Shown here: positions 44,431 to 52,509 of the stretch, piece by piece
How positions within the stretch are numbered: the first letter of the stretch is position 1
Layout: every line of letters begins with the position of its first letter
From: UBA8752 sp002172485
Lineage (GTDB): Bacteria > Bacteroidota > Bacteroidia > Flavobacteriales_D > Sanyastnellaceae
Direction of reading: 5' to 3'
DNA length: 64,000 nucleotides
Assembly (NCBI GenBank): GCA_042089915.1
Contig: JBELJZ010000003.1
Location: 1 to 64,000, forward strand
Position numbers and translations under genes: made by a program
The notes under the pieces: model-generated
Database searches by the model: none
What the model was told of the DNA's origin: nothing
Seen by the model: only the letters and a program-made list of their open reading frames with translations

Positions 44431-47400
44431 TCAATCTTGTGGGACCGCCACGGCGTCCTGGAACCCCATGTCACGTGCTGACTCGAGCCAGGACCGAACT
44501 TGAGTTTCCGAGGAGACTGCACGCGTCACGTAACGCGTCAATCCACCCTCTCGAACGGATTGCACTTCCCACTCCAGCGGCGCATCCAAAATGGCATTGG
44601 CCAGACGAACCGGGATGGTACTGCTGAAGGCGCCGAGCTGAAGCTTCCACCCTTGAACAACAGGCTCCACCGGTGCCACAGTCACCTCCACCGGATTCTG
44701 TTCGGACCTCTGTGACTCAGGAGCTGGCCCTTCCAGTGCAGCGGTGCCACTGGTGGCCGTGGTACTGGCTTCGAGCAGAGGAATCCTTCGGCCATTGATG
44801 TAGACCACCACAAATGCATCGTTCCGGCCACTGGCTCTCAATTGGGCCAGGTGATCTCGGGCCTCGGACTCAGATTCAAATCGCCCGGAAAAGAGCCGCA
44901 ACCAGCCGTCCGACCCCGCATTCTCTCTGGTCAATTGTCCCAAGTCAGCCAAAGCGCGTTCATCGGGCACCCCGCGGAATGCACCAATCTGAACACTATA
45001 AACACGCCCCCGAATGTTGGTCCAAGACTCAATCTCCTCGGGACGGGTGGGAACCACTCCGCTCGGTTGCCCTCTGACAACGGCGCCTTCGCGCACTTGG
45101 GAGTCCCCTGTGATGGATGGGACCCCATCTGCCGTTGACGAGGCCGTCCCCTCTCGGGCTCCATTCCCTGCCATCTCCGCTTCACGGCGCTCTTCCGCCA
45201 AAGCAGCAGGCGCTGGACGCGCGCCACGTACGCGCTCCCCATCCATAAAACGCACCACGAACGCATCCGCATACCCCAAGGCTCGAATCGCGTCCCTGGC
45301 CTCGACAGCAGGGTCATATGCGTCAAAACTGCCCGCCATGTAACGGGTGATTCCCGAGGCCGACGTCTTGGCCCACATGGGGTCAAACGCTGCAAACAAG
45401 GCCGCCGGAAGCGGATTTCGGAATGCGCCAATCTGCACCTTGTATTCCACCCCCTCCAATCGAGGCGCCCCTTCCCCTTCTGAAAACGCTTCTGCCGCGC
45501 GCTCCACCGAGGGGTCGGCAACCGACGCTTTGGAGAGGATGGCCCGCTCCATCTCTTCTCTTGAAATCGGACGCAATTGCACACCAGTGCTTCCCGTTGC
45601 ACCCGCCCCCACCACTTCTGCTGCGGGCAACACCACACCGAACTGCGACGCACGGTCCGCGGATGGAGCCGATGAGGTGACAGGGGAAGCCGACTCATTG
45701 TCGACACCGAGCTCCGGGTTGGGGTTGCCTTCTGGGTTCACCGATGCCGTTGACTCGGCGCTGGCAGCATCCGCTGTTTCGACGTTCTCAGGGACGGGTG
45801 TCACACCGACCTGATCCATCAGTTCCTCACCGGCACGAAGACGGGAACGGAAGCCATTGCTGTCCAATGATGAAATGGCCGTCCGAAACTGCTTTTGCGC
45901 CAAGAAGCGACGCTTTTCCCACGCATTCTGATCCCTGGCTGAAGCCTGAACACCGGGGCGATCCTGAATCAGCTCTTCCCATTGCTTCCAGCGCTCCATC
46001 AACTCGAGATCCTCCGGAAGCATGGTCAGCGCCATCTGGTCACGCCCCTCCTGCGACCACTGTGCCGTGGCCTCTTCAAGCAATGCGGTCCACGAACTTG
46101 ACTTCGTCGGACTCCAGTCTCTTGGGAACGGCAAGTCTTGAGGGGCTGCCTCCTCGGCAGCCGCCAGGGCCGCGGCTTCTTCGGCAGCCGCCAGGGCCGC
46201 AGCTTCTTCGGCAGCCGCTTGGGCCGCAGCTTCTTCGGCAGCCGCTCGGGCCGCAGCTTCTTCGGCAGCCACTCGGGCCGCAGCTTCTTCGGCAGCCGCC
46301 AGGGCCGCGGCTTCTTCGGCCGCAATCGCCACGCGCCAATTCTCGGACTGTGCACTCCAGATGGCTTGGACGCGCTGCGCTGCTTCAGCCCGCTTCAGAC
46401 CCGCTGCTAACCACACTTCTTGTTGATCCCATTTGTCCTCTGTGGAGCGCAATTCAGATGCAGTGGTCCTCGCCCCCTCCATGGATTTCCAAGCCATGTC
46501 CAATTCAGACAAAGCCAACTCCAATGCCTTCCATTCCGAATTGTCCTTCAAAGCACCTGAAGCGCGCCATTCCTCCAACTCCGCCTCCGATTCAATTTGC
46601 CCATTGGCCGAGCGCTCTGTGAGACCAATTTCCCATGCCTCCAGCATGGCTTGCCGCAGGTCAACCCAACGGCTGGCGACTTTTTCATCCAATCCCATCA
46701 AGTCCCGAGCGTTCTCAATTTGTGGGACAGCCGAACGGCCAGCTGCTGAAGCAAACCGCCGCCAAGCCTTTTCCACCTCTTCATTCCCGCTCACATCTCG
46801 GGCCATCTCCTTGCGCCAAGTCGCCATCGGTATGAAGCGCTCTGCATTCAATCCACTTCGAAACCCATACCCAACCAAGGCCTCGGACCCATCCTCACCC
46901 AAGGGATCTTCCAATGCTTCGAACCTCACTTCACCTTCGTTCTGGGCACCCTCGCCCGGGGCCGAAGTGGCATCCGCCATGTCGGTCTGCGACTTCAGTA
47001 TGGCTTCTCTCTCAGATTCCCACAATGCCTCATGGGCTTGCCATTGCCGGCGTTGTCGGTCCAGCCAGTCCCCACGCCAACCTGCCAGCTCTTTTCGCGA
47101 CCACACCCCTTTGCCCGAAGACAACACGGCATCCACATCCAAAAACAGCTGATCCCCCTCCTCCATCGTCCAGTCTGTCGTGCCGAAGTCGGCTCCATTA
47201 GATGCCTGCGCGGCGCGATGATCTGCCCATCGGCGCGTAAGCTCATTCCATGCTGGACCGCCATTGCGCTGCAATTCGCGGATGGCTAACTTTTCTCTGC
47301 GCTCGGCCAGCACAGCATCTTCTGCGAGTTCGGCGAGGTCTGCTTTCTCTGCGGACTGAACGGCTTCACTCCAATTGTCCAGCATGACACGAATGCCGTC

Positions 47401-49299
47401 AGTATCCAAGTCAACCTTTGCACTCGGCAAAGCCGCGTGAACATCCGACATCCAACCTTGAACAACGTCCAAGGCATCATACACCTCGCCAGCCTGCGCC
47501 ATATCCGGGTTGTCCAAAAACGATTGCTCTACGGCAAGGAGCTTTTGTGTGGCTTGTTCCTTGATTTGGGTGACCAATTCTGGATTGTCAGCCCTCAGAC
47601 GATCATATTCTGCGGGTTTGGGAATGACTGCAGCCCACTCCTCTGCCGTTCTTTCGGGCAACGCACTCTCTGTCAGGCCATTGACCTCGATCGATTCAGG
47701 TGACGATTCGTTCGGAGGCAGGGTTTCCTGCACTGGCAGGTCAGAGACCACCTCGGCCTGACTCGCGTCCTCAACGTCCTCGGCCTCCTCCGCTTCCCCT
47801 GCGACCAAGGCGACATTGTCAGCCTGTGGCTCTGGAGACCTGCGATTTTGCACCCAGGTTCCCCAAGCCAATGGCGATCCTTGGTCACCCTGGCCTGCGG
47901 ACGGGGTCCCTGCAGCACCCAAACCTTGCCCATCGGCCTGCAGATTCGCCACCATGGCCCAATCGGGCTGTACCCTCTCGGAGAAATTCCAACCGCGACC
48001 CTCCTTTCGGAGCTCCCATGCCCCGTCTGCTGCGCCGAATGTCTCTGCTACGATGTCCCCGTTGCGGTTGACAAGGGCCACCCTCACACCCTCATCGGAA
48101 GAAGCAGGATTCAACAACAGGTGCCCTGACTCCGCACCTGCCAATCCAACCTCTTGGAGAATGTCTCCCTGCTGGTATACCCGCAAGGACAACCCCGCGG
48201 TTTCAACCTCCTCCTCGATCCACGCCACGGTGCCCGCTTCAAAAGGCTTGTCCTGCAATGCCACCCGAAAGGCATGCACTTGGCCATCGGACGCCGCGCG
48301 ATTCGAAGCAAACCAAGCACCTCCATCTGGCTCTGGAATGAAAAAGGCATCATCATTGACGGAATTGATGGGAAATGGCAACCGCTCGGGTTGTCCAGCG
48401 AAAGCGGCGCCGGACCAGGGAATGGCGTAGATGTCATAGCCACCCAATCCTCCGGGACGGTCCGAGGAGAAATAGAGAATGCCATCCTGACTCAAAAAGG
48501 CATCGCGCTCATTGAAAGCCGTGTTGATGGAGTCCCCCAAGGGAATCGGTTCACCGAACCCTCCGGCTTCCATTCTGATGCTGACCAGGTCCCAGCCATT
48601 TTTGCCGTTCTTCCCGAGGGAGCCGTAAACCAGCAAGGTGTCTCCATCATGAAAAGCCATTCGCCCCGCCTCGACCTTGGCATCGGCTTTGGAACGCAAA
48701 TAGGCAGGGACAGAGACCAACCGCAACCCGGGGGTTTCCGGTCGATAGAATCGGAAGGCTGCGTCTGGATCTGCGGGGATGCGATCCAACACCTGCAAGC
48801 CAACCGCTTCGTCCGGTGACCATTGAACCGCTTGGCACATCATGGATGCCGTATTGGCTTCCTCACCAAACCGGGCCTTTTTTCCAGCCGTTGCCAAATA
48901 CGCGGTGTACAAGTCTGCGGCTCGATCAAAGTCGTATTCCAACTGAGCCAGCCGCGCCCTGTGGAACTCCAAGTCGACGTCAGAGCATGCTTTGCGAATG
49001 GCAATGCGCAAGTGGCGACGTGCCATGGACAACCTTCCTGGCTCGCGCAATGCGCAGCCGGCCAACCTTCCATGTAGACAACCCTCTTCAGGATACAGAC
49101 TGACCAACCGTTCAAAATCCGCCAAGGCCTCCAACCATCGCCCTGTCTGGTAATGGGCTTCCGCCCGCTCGCGAACGGCGTCGAGGTCAGTCTCTTGCGC
49201 TGTCAAAGACCACGGTCCGGCCAACCAGCACAGCCACACCACGCGGAATCCAACGGATTTCACGCTTTGGAACACTTGACCGACCCGTCGGCGCCTCAT
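44431..49299 (-). CDS. Giant envelope protein: TPR, PD40 propeller, Ala/Glu coiled coil, three SPOR regions
   Basis: A 1622-residue exported protein (signal region GFRVVWLCWLAGPWSLTAQ). The N-terminus has TPR-like helices (AEAHYQTGRWLEALADFERL) and a PD40/WD40-like propeller (ILYFSSDRPGGLGGYDIYAI) as in the T9SS protein PorE. A long helical middle includes an Ala/Glu repeat (EEAAALAAAEEAAARVAAEE). Three SPOR-like domains follow, starting near residues 1286 (YKVQIGAFRN), 1434 (YSVQIGAFRG) and 1551 (WKLQLGAFSS). SPOR domains bind denuded peptidoglycan. It may link an outer-membrane complex to the wall; this is inference. The ATG at 49299 was chosen over a TTG at 49320. Confidence 0.75.
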   Translation of the reverse strand: MRRRRVGQVFQSVKSVGFRVVWLCWLAGPWSLTAQETDLDAVRERAEAHYQTGRWLEALADFERLVSLYPEEGCLHGRLAGCALREPGRLSMARRHLRIAIRKACSDVDLEFHRARLAQLEYDFDRAADLYTAYLATAGKKARFGEEANTASMMCQAVQWSPDEAVGLQVLDRIPADPDAAFRFYRPETPGLRLVSVPAYLRSKADAKVEAGRMAFHDGDTLLVYGSLGKNGKNGWDLVSIRMEAGGFGEPIPLGDSINTAFNERDAFLSQDGILYFSSDRPGGLGGYDIYAIPWSGAAFAGQPERLPFPINSVNDDAFFIPEPDGGAWFASNRAASDGQVHAFRVALQDKPFEAGTVAWIEEEVETAGLSLRVYQQGDILQEVGLAGAESGHLLLNPASSDEGVRVALVNRNGDIVAETFGAADGAWELRKEGRGWNFSERVQPDWAMVANLQADGQGLGAAGTPSAGQGDQGSPLAWGTWVQNRRSPEPQADNVALVAGEAEEAEDVEDASQAEVVSDLPVQETLPPNESSPESIEVNGLTESALPERTAEEWAAVIPKPAEYDRLRADNPELVTQIKEQATQKLLAVEQSFLDNPDMAQAGEVYDALDVVQGWMSDVHAALPSAKVDLDTDGIRVMLDNWSEAVQSAEKADLAELAEDAVLAERREKLAIRELQRNGGPAWNELTRRWADHRAAQASNGADFGTTDWTMEEGDQLFLDVDAVLSSGKGVWSRKELAGWRGDWLDRQRRQWQAHEALWESEREAILKSQTDMADATSAPGEGAQNEGEVRFEALEDPLGEDGSEALVGYGFRSGLNAERFIPMATWRKEMARDVSGNEEVEKAWRRFASAAGRSAVPQIENARDLMGLDEKVASRWVDLRQAMLEAWEIGLTERSANGQIESEAELEEWRASGALKDNSEWKALELALSELDMAWKSMEGARTTASELRSTEDKWDQQEVWLAAGLKRAEAAQRVQAIWSAQSENWRVAIAAEEAAALAAAEEAAARVAAEEAAARAAAEEAAAQAAAEEAAALAAAEEAAALAAAEEAAPQDLPFPRDWSPTKSSSWTALLEEATAQWSQEGRDQMALTMLPEDLELMERWKQWEELIQDRPGVQASARDQNAWEKRRFLAQKQFRTAISSLDSNGFRSRLRAGEELMDQVGVTPVPENVETADAASAESTASVNPEGNPNPELGVDNESASPVTSSAPSADRASQFGVVLPAAEVVGAGATGSTGVQLRPISREEMERAILSKASVADPSVERAAEAFSEGEGAPRLEGVEYKVQIGAFRNPLPAALFAAFDPMWAKTSASGITRYMAGSFDAYDPAVEARDAIRALGYADAFVVRFMDGERVRGARPAPAALAEERREAEMAGNGAREGTASSTADGVPSITGDSQVREGAVVRGQPSGVVPTRPEEIESWTNIRGRVYSVQIGAFRGVPDERALADLGQLTRENAGSDGWLRLFSGRFESESEARDHLAQLRASGRNDAFVVVYINGRRIPLLEASTTATSGTAALEGPAPESQRSEQNPVEVTVAPVEPVVQGWKLQLGAFSSTIPVRLANAILDAPLEWEVQSVREGGLTRYVTRAVSSETQVRSWLESARDMGFQDAVAVPQD

Positions 49300-49374
49300 G
49301 TTCGGCAAATTCAGGCGCAACGGGCATTCTCCGTGTCAGAATCGCCGGTGTTTTCAACAGGAATGGCCTGACCC

Positions 49375-49404
49375 TTTGGTCGCTTGGGCTGACCTCTACC
49401 TTTG
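49375..49404 (+). promoter_or_regulatory. Bacteroidota-type promoter of pruA
   Basis: TTTG (49375-49378), 18 bases, then TACCTTTG (49397-49404): both elements of the TTG / TAnnTTTG promoter. The start codon is 18 bases further on. This is the most complete promoter in the window. Confidence 0.65.
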
Positions 49405-49422
49405 CCGCCAGAACGAACATCC

Positions 49423-51054
49423 ATGCCCAACGCATTCTTTCAAGTCCCCTATCCGGAGAACGAGCCGGTTTTGAGCTACGGCCCAGGCAGCCCTGAACGC
49501 GAAGCACAGCTCGCAGAATATGAGCGCATGCTGAACCAGGAGCCGGTCTCGGTCCCCATGGTCATTGGCGGCCGCAACGTCACCACCGACGACCGCCGCC
49601 CCCTCACCCCACCGCATGACCACCAACGCGTCATTGGCCATGCACACTTTGGTACTGCCGACCACGTTCGCGCGGCCATCGATGCCGCCCTTGAAGCCCG
49701 AACCGGTTGGGCGGCGCTCAGCTGGGAACAACGCGCCAGCATTTTCCTGCGGGCAGCTGAAATGCTCGCTGGTCCTTGGCGCACGCGAATCAATGCGGCC
49801 ACCATGCTGGGTCAGGGCAAGAACCTGCACCAGGCAGAAATCGATGCCGCTTGTGAATTCATCGACTTCCTGCGGTTCAACTGCCACTTTGCGCAAGAGA
49901 TCTACGCCCAGCAACCTGAAAGTGCACCCGGCATTTGGAACCGTCTGGAATACCGCGCCCTCGAGGGATTCGTCTTTGCCATTACCCCATTCAACTTCAC
50001 CGCCATCGCGGGCAACCTGCCCATTTCCGCTGCGCTGATGGGGAATGTCGTGGTGTGGAAACCTTCCGATGAGCAGATCTACTCCGCCCATGTCATCATG
50101 GAGCTGCTGCACGAAGCGGGCCTGCCGGAAGGCGTCATCAACCTCGTGACCGTGGATGGGCCTGTGGCTGGAGACGTCGTGTTCAACCACCCGGACTTCT
50201 CCGGATTGCACTTCACGGGCAGCACGGGTGTCTTCCGCCATCTCTGGAAGACCATCGGTGAAAACATCGCCAATTACAAGACTTACCCCCGCATTGTGGG
50301 TGAGACTGGCGGAAAGGACTTCATCCTGGCACACCGCTCAGCCAACGCGGACGAGGTGGTGACCGGCATCGTTCGCGGAGCCTTTGAATTCCAGGGGCAG
50401 AAGTGCAGCGCTGCAAGCCGCGTCTACCTCCCGGACAACTTGTGGCCTGAGATCCAAGAAAAGCTGGTTGCTGAAGTGGGCACGCTCAAGGTGGGCACTC
50501 CTGGCGATCCGACCAACTTCGTGGGAGCCGTGATCAGCCGCCGCTCCTTCGACAAAATCCAAGGCTACATCGACTTTGCCAGGAACAGCGACGATGCGGA
50601 GATTCTGTGTGGTGGTGGATGTGATGACAGCGTCGGCTATTTCGTCGAGCCCACCGTGGTCCTTGCGAAAACCCCGCACTTCAAAACCATGGAGGAGGAG
50701 ATCTTCGGACCGGTGGTGACCTTGTATGTCTACCCTGCTGACGATTTCGACGCCGCATTGGAAATGGTCGACTCCACCAGCGAATACGCCCTGACTGGCG
50801 CTGTGTTTGCCCGGGAACGCTACGCCATCGATGACGCCATGCGCGCCTTGGAGAATGCCGCTGGCAACTTCTACATCAACGACAAGCCAACCGGAGCCGT
50901 TGTGGGACAGCAGCCATTTGGAGGTGCCCGTGGTTCTGGAACCAACGACAAGGCTGGGTCTTACTTGAATCTGTTGCGCTGGGTCAGCCCTCGGACCATC
51001 AAGGAAACCCTGACACCTCCCCGCAACTACCGCTACCCTTTCCACCAAAACTGA
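49423..51054 (+). CDS. pruA: L-glutamate gamma-semialdehyde dehydrogenase (1-pyrroline-5-carboxylate dehydrogenase)
   Basis: A 543-residue aldehyde dehydrogenase of the PruA/ALDH4 group: FVFAITPFNFTAIAGNLP, WKPSDEQIYSAHVIMELL, HFTGSTGVFRHLWK, GETGGKDFILAH with the general-base Glu, and catalytic Cys in FQGQKCSAASRVY. It oxidises glutamate semialdehyde to glutamate in proline breakdown. The ATG at 49423 (MPNAFFQVPYPENEP) fits the family and the promoter position. A perfect hairpin terminator follows. Proline dehydrogenase is not in the window. Confidence 0.94.
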   Translation: MPNAFFQVPYPENEPVLSYGPGSPEREAQLAEYERMLNQEPVSVPMVIGGRNVTTDDRRPLTPPHDHQRVIGHAHFGTADHVRAAIDAALEARTGWAALSWEQRASIFLRAAEMLAGPWRTRINAATMLGQGKNLHQAEIDAACEFIDFLRFNCHFAQEIYAQQPESAPGIWNRLEYRALEGFVFAITPFNFTAIAGNLPISAALMGNVVVWKPSDEQIYSAHVIMELLHEAGLPEGVINLVTVDGPVAGDVVFNHPDFSGLHFTGSTGVFRHLWKTIGENIANYKTYPRIVGETGGKDFILAHRSANADEVVTGIVRGAFEFQGQKCSAASRVYLPDNLWPEIQEKLVAEVGTLKVGTPGDPTNFVGAVISRRSFDKIQGYIDFARNSDDAEILCGGGCDDSVGYFVEPTVVLAKTPHFKTMEEEIFGPVVTLYVYPADDFDAALEMVDSTSEYALTGAVFARERYAIDDAMRALENAAGNFYINDKPTGAVVGQQPFGGARGSGTNDKAGSYLNLLRWVSPRTIKETLTPPRNYRYPFHQN

Positions 51055-51073
51055 GAAGGGACTTTCGCACATG

Positions 51074-51101
51074 AAAAAGGGCGCCATGAGGCGCCCTTTT
51101 T
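51074..51101. terminator. Bidirectional terminator between pruA and the AT-hook gene
   Basis: GGGCGCC (51079-51085) pairs with GGCGCCC (51090-51096) over ATGA, with five A on the left and five T on the right. It serves both convergent genes. Confidence 0.85.
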
Positions 51102-51123
51102 CGTTGGAGGTATCCGCTCTTGG

Positions 51124-52034
51124 TCAGGCCTTTTTTGTGGTCCGCTTGGCTGCGGGCTTACGTGCTGGAGCCTTTTTGGCCGCAGGCTTTGCTGCCGCCT
51201 TCTTGGCTGCGGACTTGCGCGNNNNNNNNNNNNNNNNNNNNNNNNNNNNNNNNNNNNNNNNNNNNNNNNNNNNNNNNNNNNNNNNNNNNNNNNNNNNNNN
51301 NNNNNNNNNNNNNNNNNNNNNCGCGCCGGAGCCTTTTTGGCCGCAGGCTTTGCTGCCGCCTTCTTGGCTGCGGACTTGCGCGCCGGAGCCTTGGACTCCA
51401 CCGCAGCTGAAGGACGACGTGGCTGTCTGCCGCGATCGTCCATGGGCTTGGATGCCACCGTCTCAAACAACTTGTCATAAGGAGCCCTGAGGCCGTCCTC
51501 TGCATTCATCCAAGACTTGAGAACGAGGAACTTTTCCTTCTTTCCAGGCAGTCCAACCGTGTCAATCTTATTCAGCGTGTTGCGCAGACGAAATGCCGCA
51601 TTCAACACGCTGGCCTTGGCATTGTTCTCCTTCTCAGCCGGCAGGTTGTTCAGGACCATGGCGTCTCGGACCAATTCCGCATAGCTCAATGGACGGTCGC
51701 ACTGGCGGAGACGACGCAAGATGAAGTTGCCCCAAACGCTCTTGGGTCCCCGCTTCTTTGGACGACCTGCTCTCTTTTTAGGTTCAGGAGGTGCTTCTGA
51801 TTTTCGAGGGCGACCTGGGCCTCGCTTTGCCGGAGCCGCAGTTGCTAGAGCTGGAGCTGAGGAGGTCTTGGGAGCCGCCAAACCCGAGATGGGCATCGAT
51901 GCCCCGCCCAACCGGGCAATGATTTGGTCCACATGCTGCAGACGGGCTGCCAATTGAATGCGCTCCTGTTCGTAGAAGCTTCGAATTTGCTGAAGCTCAC
52001 TGGCGTCCAGAGTAATGGCTGATTTTTTTGCCAT
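51124..52034 (-). CDS. Nucleoid-type protein: coiled coil, two AT-hooks, winged helix, H1-like tail
   Basis: The N-terminus (MAKKSAITLDASELQQIRSF) starts a coiled coil to about residue 45. Two AT-hook motifs follow (KRGPGRPRK at 70-78, KRAGRPKKRG at 87-96), then a compact domain at about 100-175 (WGNFILRRLRQCDRPLSYAE, LNAAFRLRNTLNKIDTV) that resembles a winged helix of the HARE-HTH type. The C-terminus is histone-H1-like (ARKSAAKKAAAKPAAKKAPA) and is broken by 100 N; after the gap the same repeat runs to TGA at 51124. It probably binds AT-rich DNA and compacts the nucleoid. No single family covers it. Confidence 0.75.
51222..51321. other. Assembly gap (100 N) inside the H1-like tail
   Basis: Exactly 100 N flanked on both sides by sequence coding for KSAAKKAAAKPAAKKAPAR repeats. 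The placeholder puts the two halves out of frame, so the true length is unknown. Confidence 0.9.
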
Positions 52035-52093
52035 GGGCGATGTGTGGTGAAATACGTCGTTTTCTATTTGCTAGGCACTGCAAATCAACATCA

Positions 52094-52125
52094 TGTATTG
52101 CAATCCCATCCGAAGTGTATTGCAA
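52094..52125. repeat. Pair of 10-base direct repeats upstream of the AT-hook gene
   Basis: TGTATTGCAA occurs at 52094-52103 and 52116-52125, 22 bases apart start to start, about two helical turns. They lie 60-91 bases upstream of the AT-hook gene start and 37 bases or more past the end of the RNase P RNA. A regulator site is possible. Confidence 0.35.
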
Positions 52126-52137
52126 AAACAAACAAAT

Positions 52138-52158
52138 CCCCGGGGCATGGCCCCGGGG
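52138..52158 (-). terminator. Terminator of rnpB
   Basis: CCCCGGGGC (52138-52146) pairs with GCCCCGGGG (52150-52158) over a three-base loop. On the minus strand it is followed by ATTTGTTTGTTTTTG. It starts 3 bases after the predicted RNA end. Confidence 0.8.
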
Positions 52159-52161
52159 ACG

Positions 52162-52496
52162 TCAAGGCTGTAAGCCGGATTCTGTAGTCCCGAGGGACTT
52201 TCCACCATTGATCTAACGCAACCTACCCTCCAGCATCGGACGGGTCGTCCTCAAACACTGGTATACATGGTCTTGCAGCCCGAAAGGTTTACCCAAGCCG
52301 TGCGGTCACCCAACACGCTGGTGGGCTCTTACCCCACCTTCTCACCCTTGCCTGTGCCCGAGGGCCATCGGCGGTCTGAATTTCTGAAGCACTGTCTGTC
52401 ACCCTTGCGGGCGCCTTCCCTTTCAAGAAGTACGGTACCCTCTGCTGTCCGGACTTTCCTCACCAGCCCGAAGACTGGCGCGGTGGAACACCTTGA
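52162..52496 (-). ncRNA. rnpB: RNase P RNA, bacterial type A
   Basis: The minus strand contains the two universal signatures: GAGGAAAGTCCGGAC at 52447-52461 near the 5' end, and ACAGAATCCGGCTTA at 52171-52185 near the 3' end. The outer helix P1 can form between TCAAGGTGTT (52487-52496) and ACAGCCTTGA (52162-52171). Length is about 335 bases, normal for type A. The RNA is the catalytic part of RNase P and matures tRNA 5' ends. An exact -7 box lies just upstream and a strong terminator just downstream. Confidence 0.96.
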
Positions 52497-52500
52497 GCGC

Positions 52501-52508
52501 CAAAGATA
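52501..52508 (-). promoter_or_regulatory. Promoter -7 box for rnpB
   Basis: The minus strand reads TATCTTTG, an exact TAnnTTTG match. The transcript start expected 5-7 bases on agrees with the P1 5' strand at 52496. Upstream promoter sequence would lie in the 3' end of the M28 gene. Confidence 0.65.
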
Positions 52509-52509
52509 C

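Noticed and set aside
46140..46330. Tandem DNA repeat in the giant SPOR gene as a mobile or regulatory repeat
   Set aside because: It is in frame and codes the Ala/Glu coiled coil.
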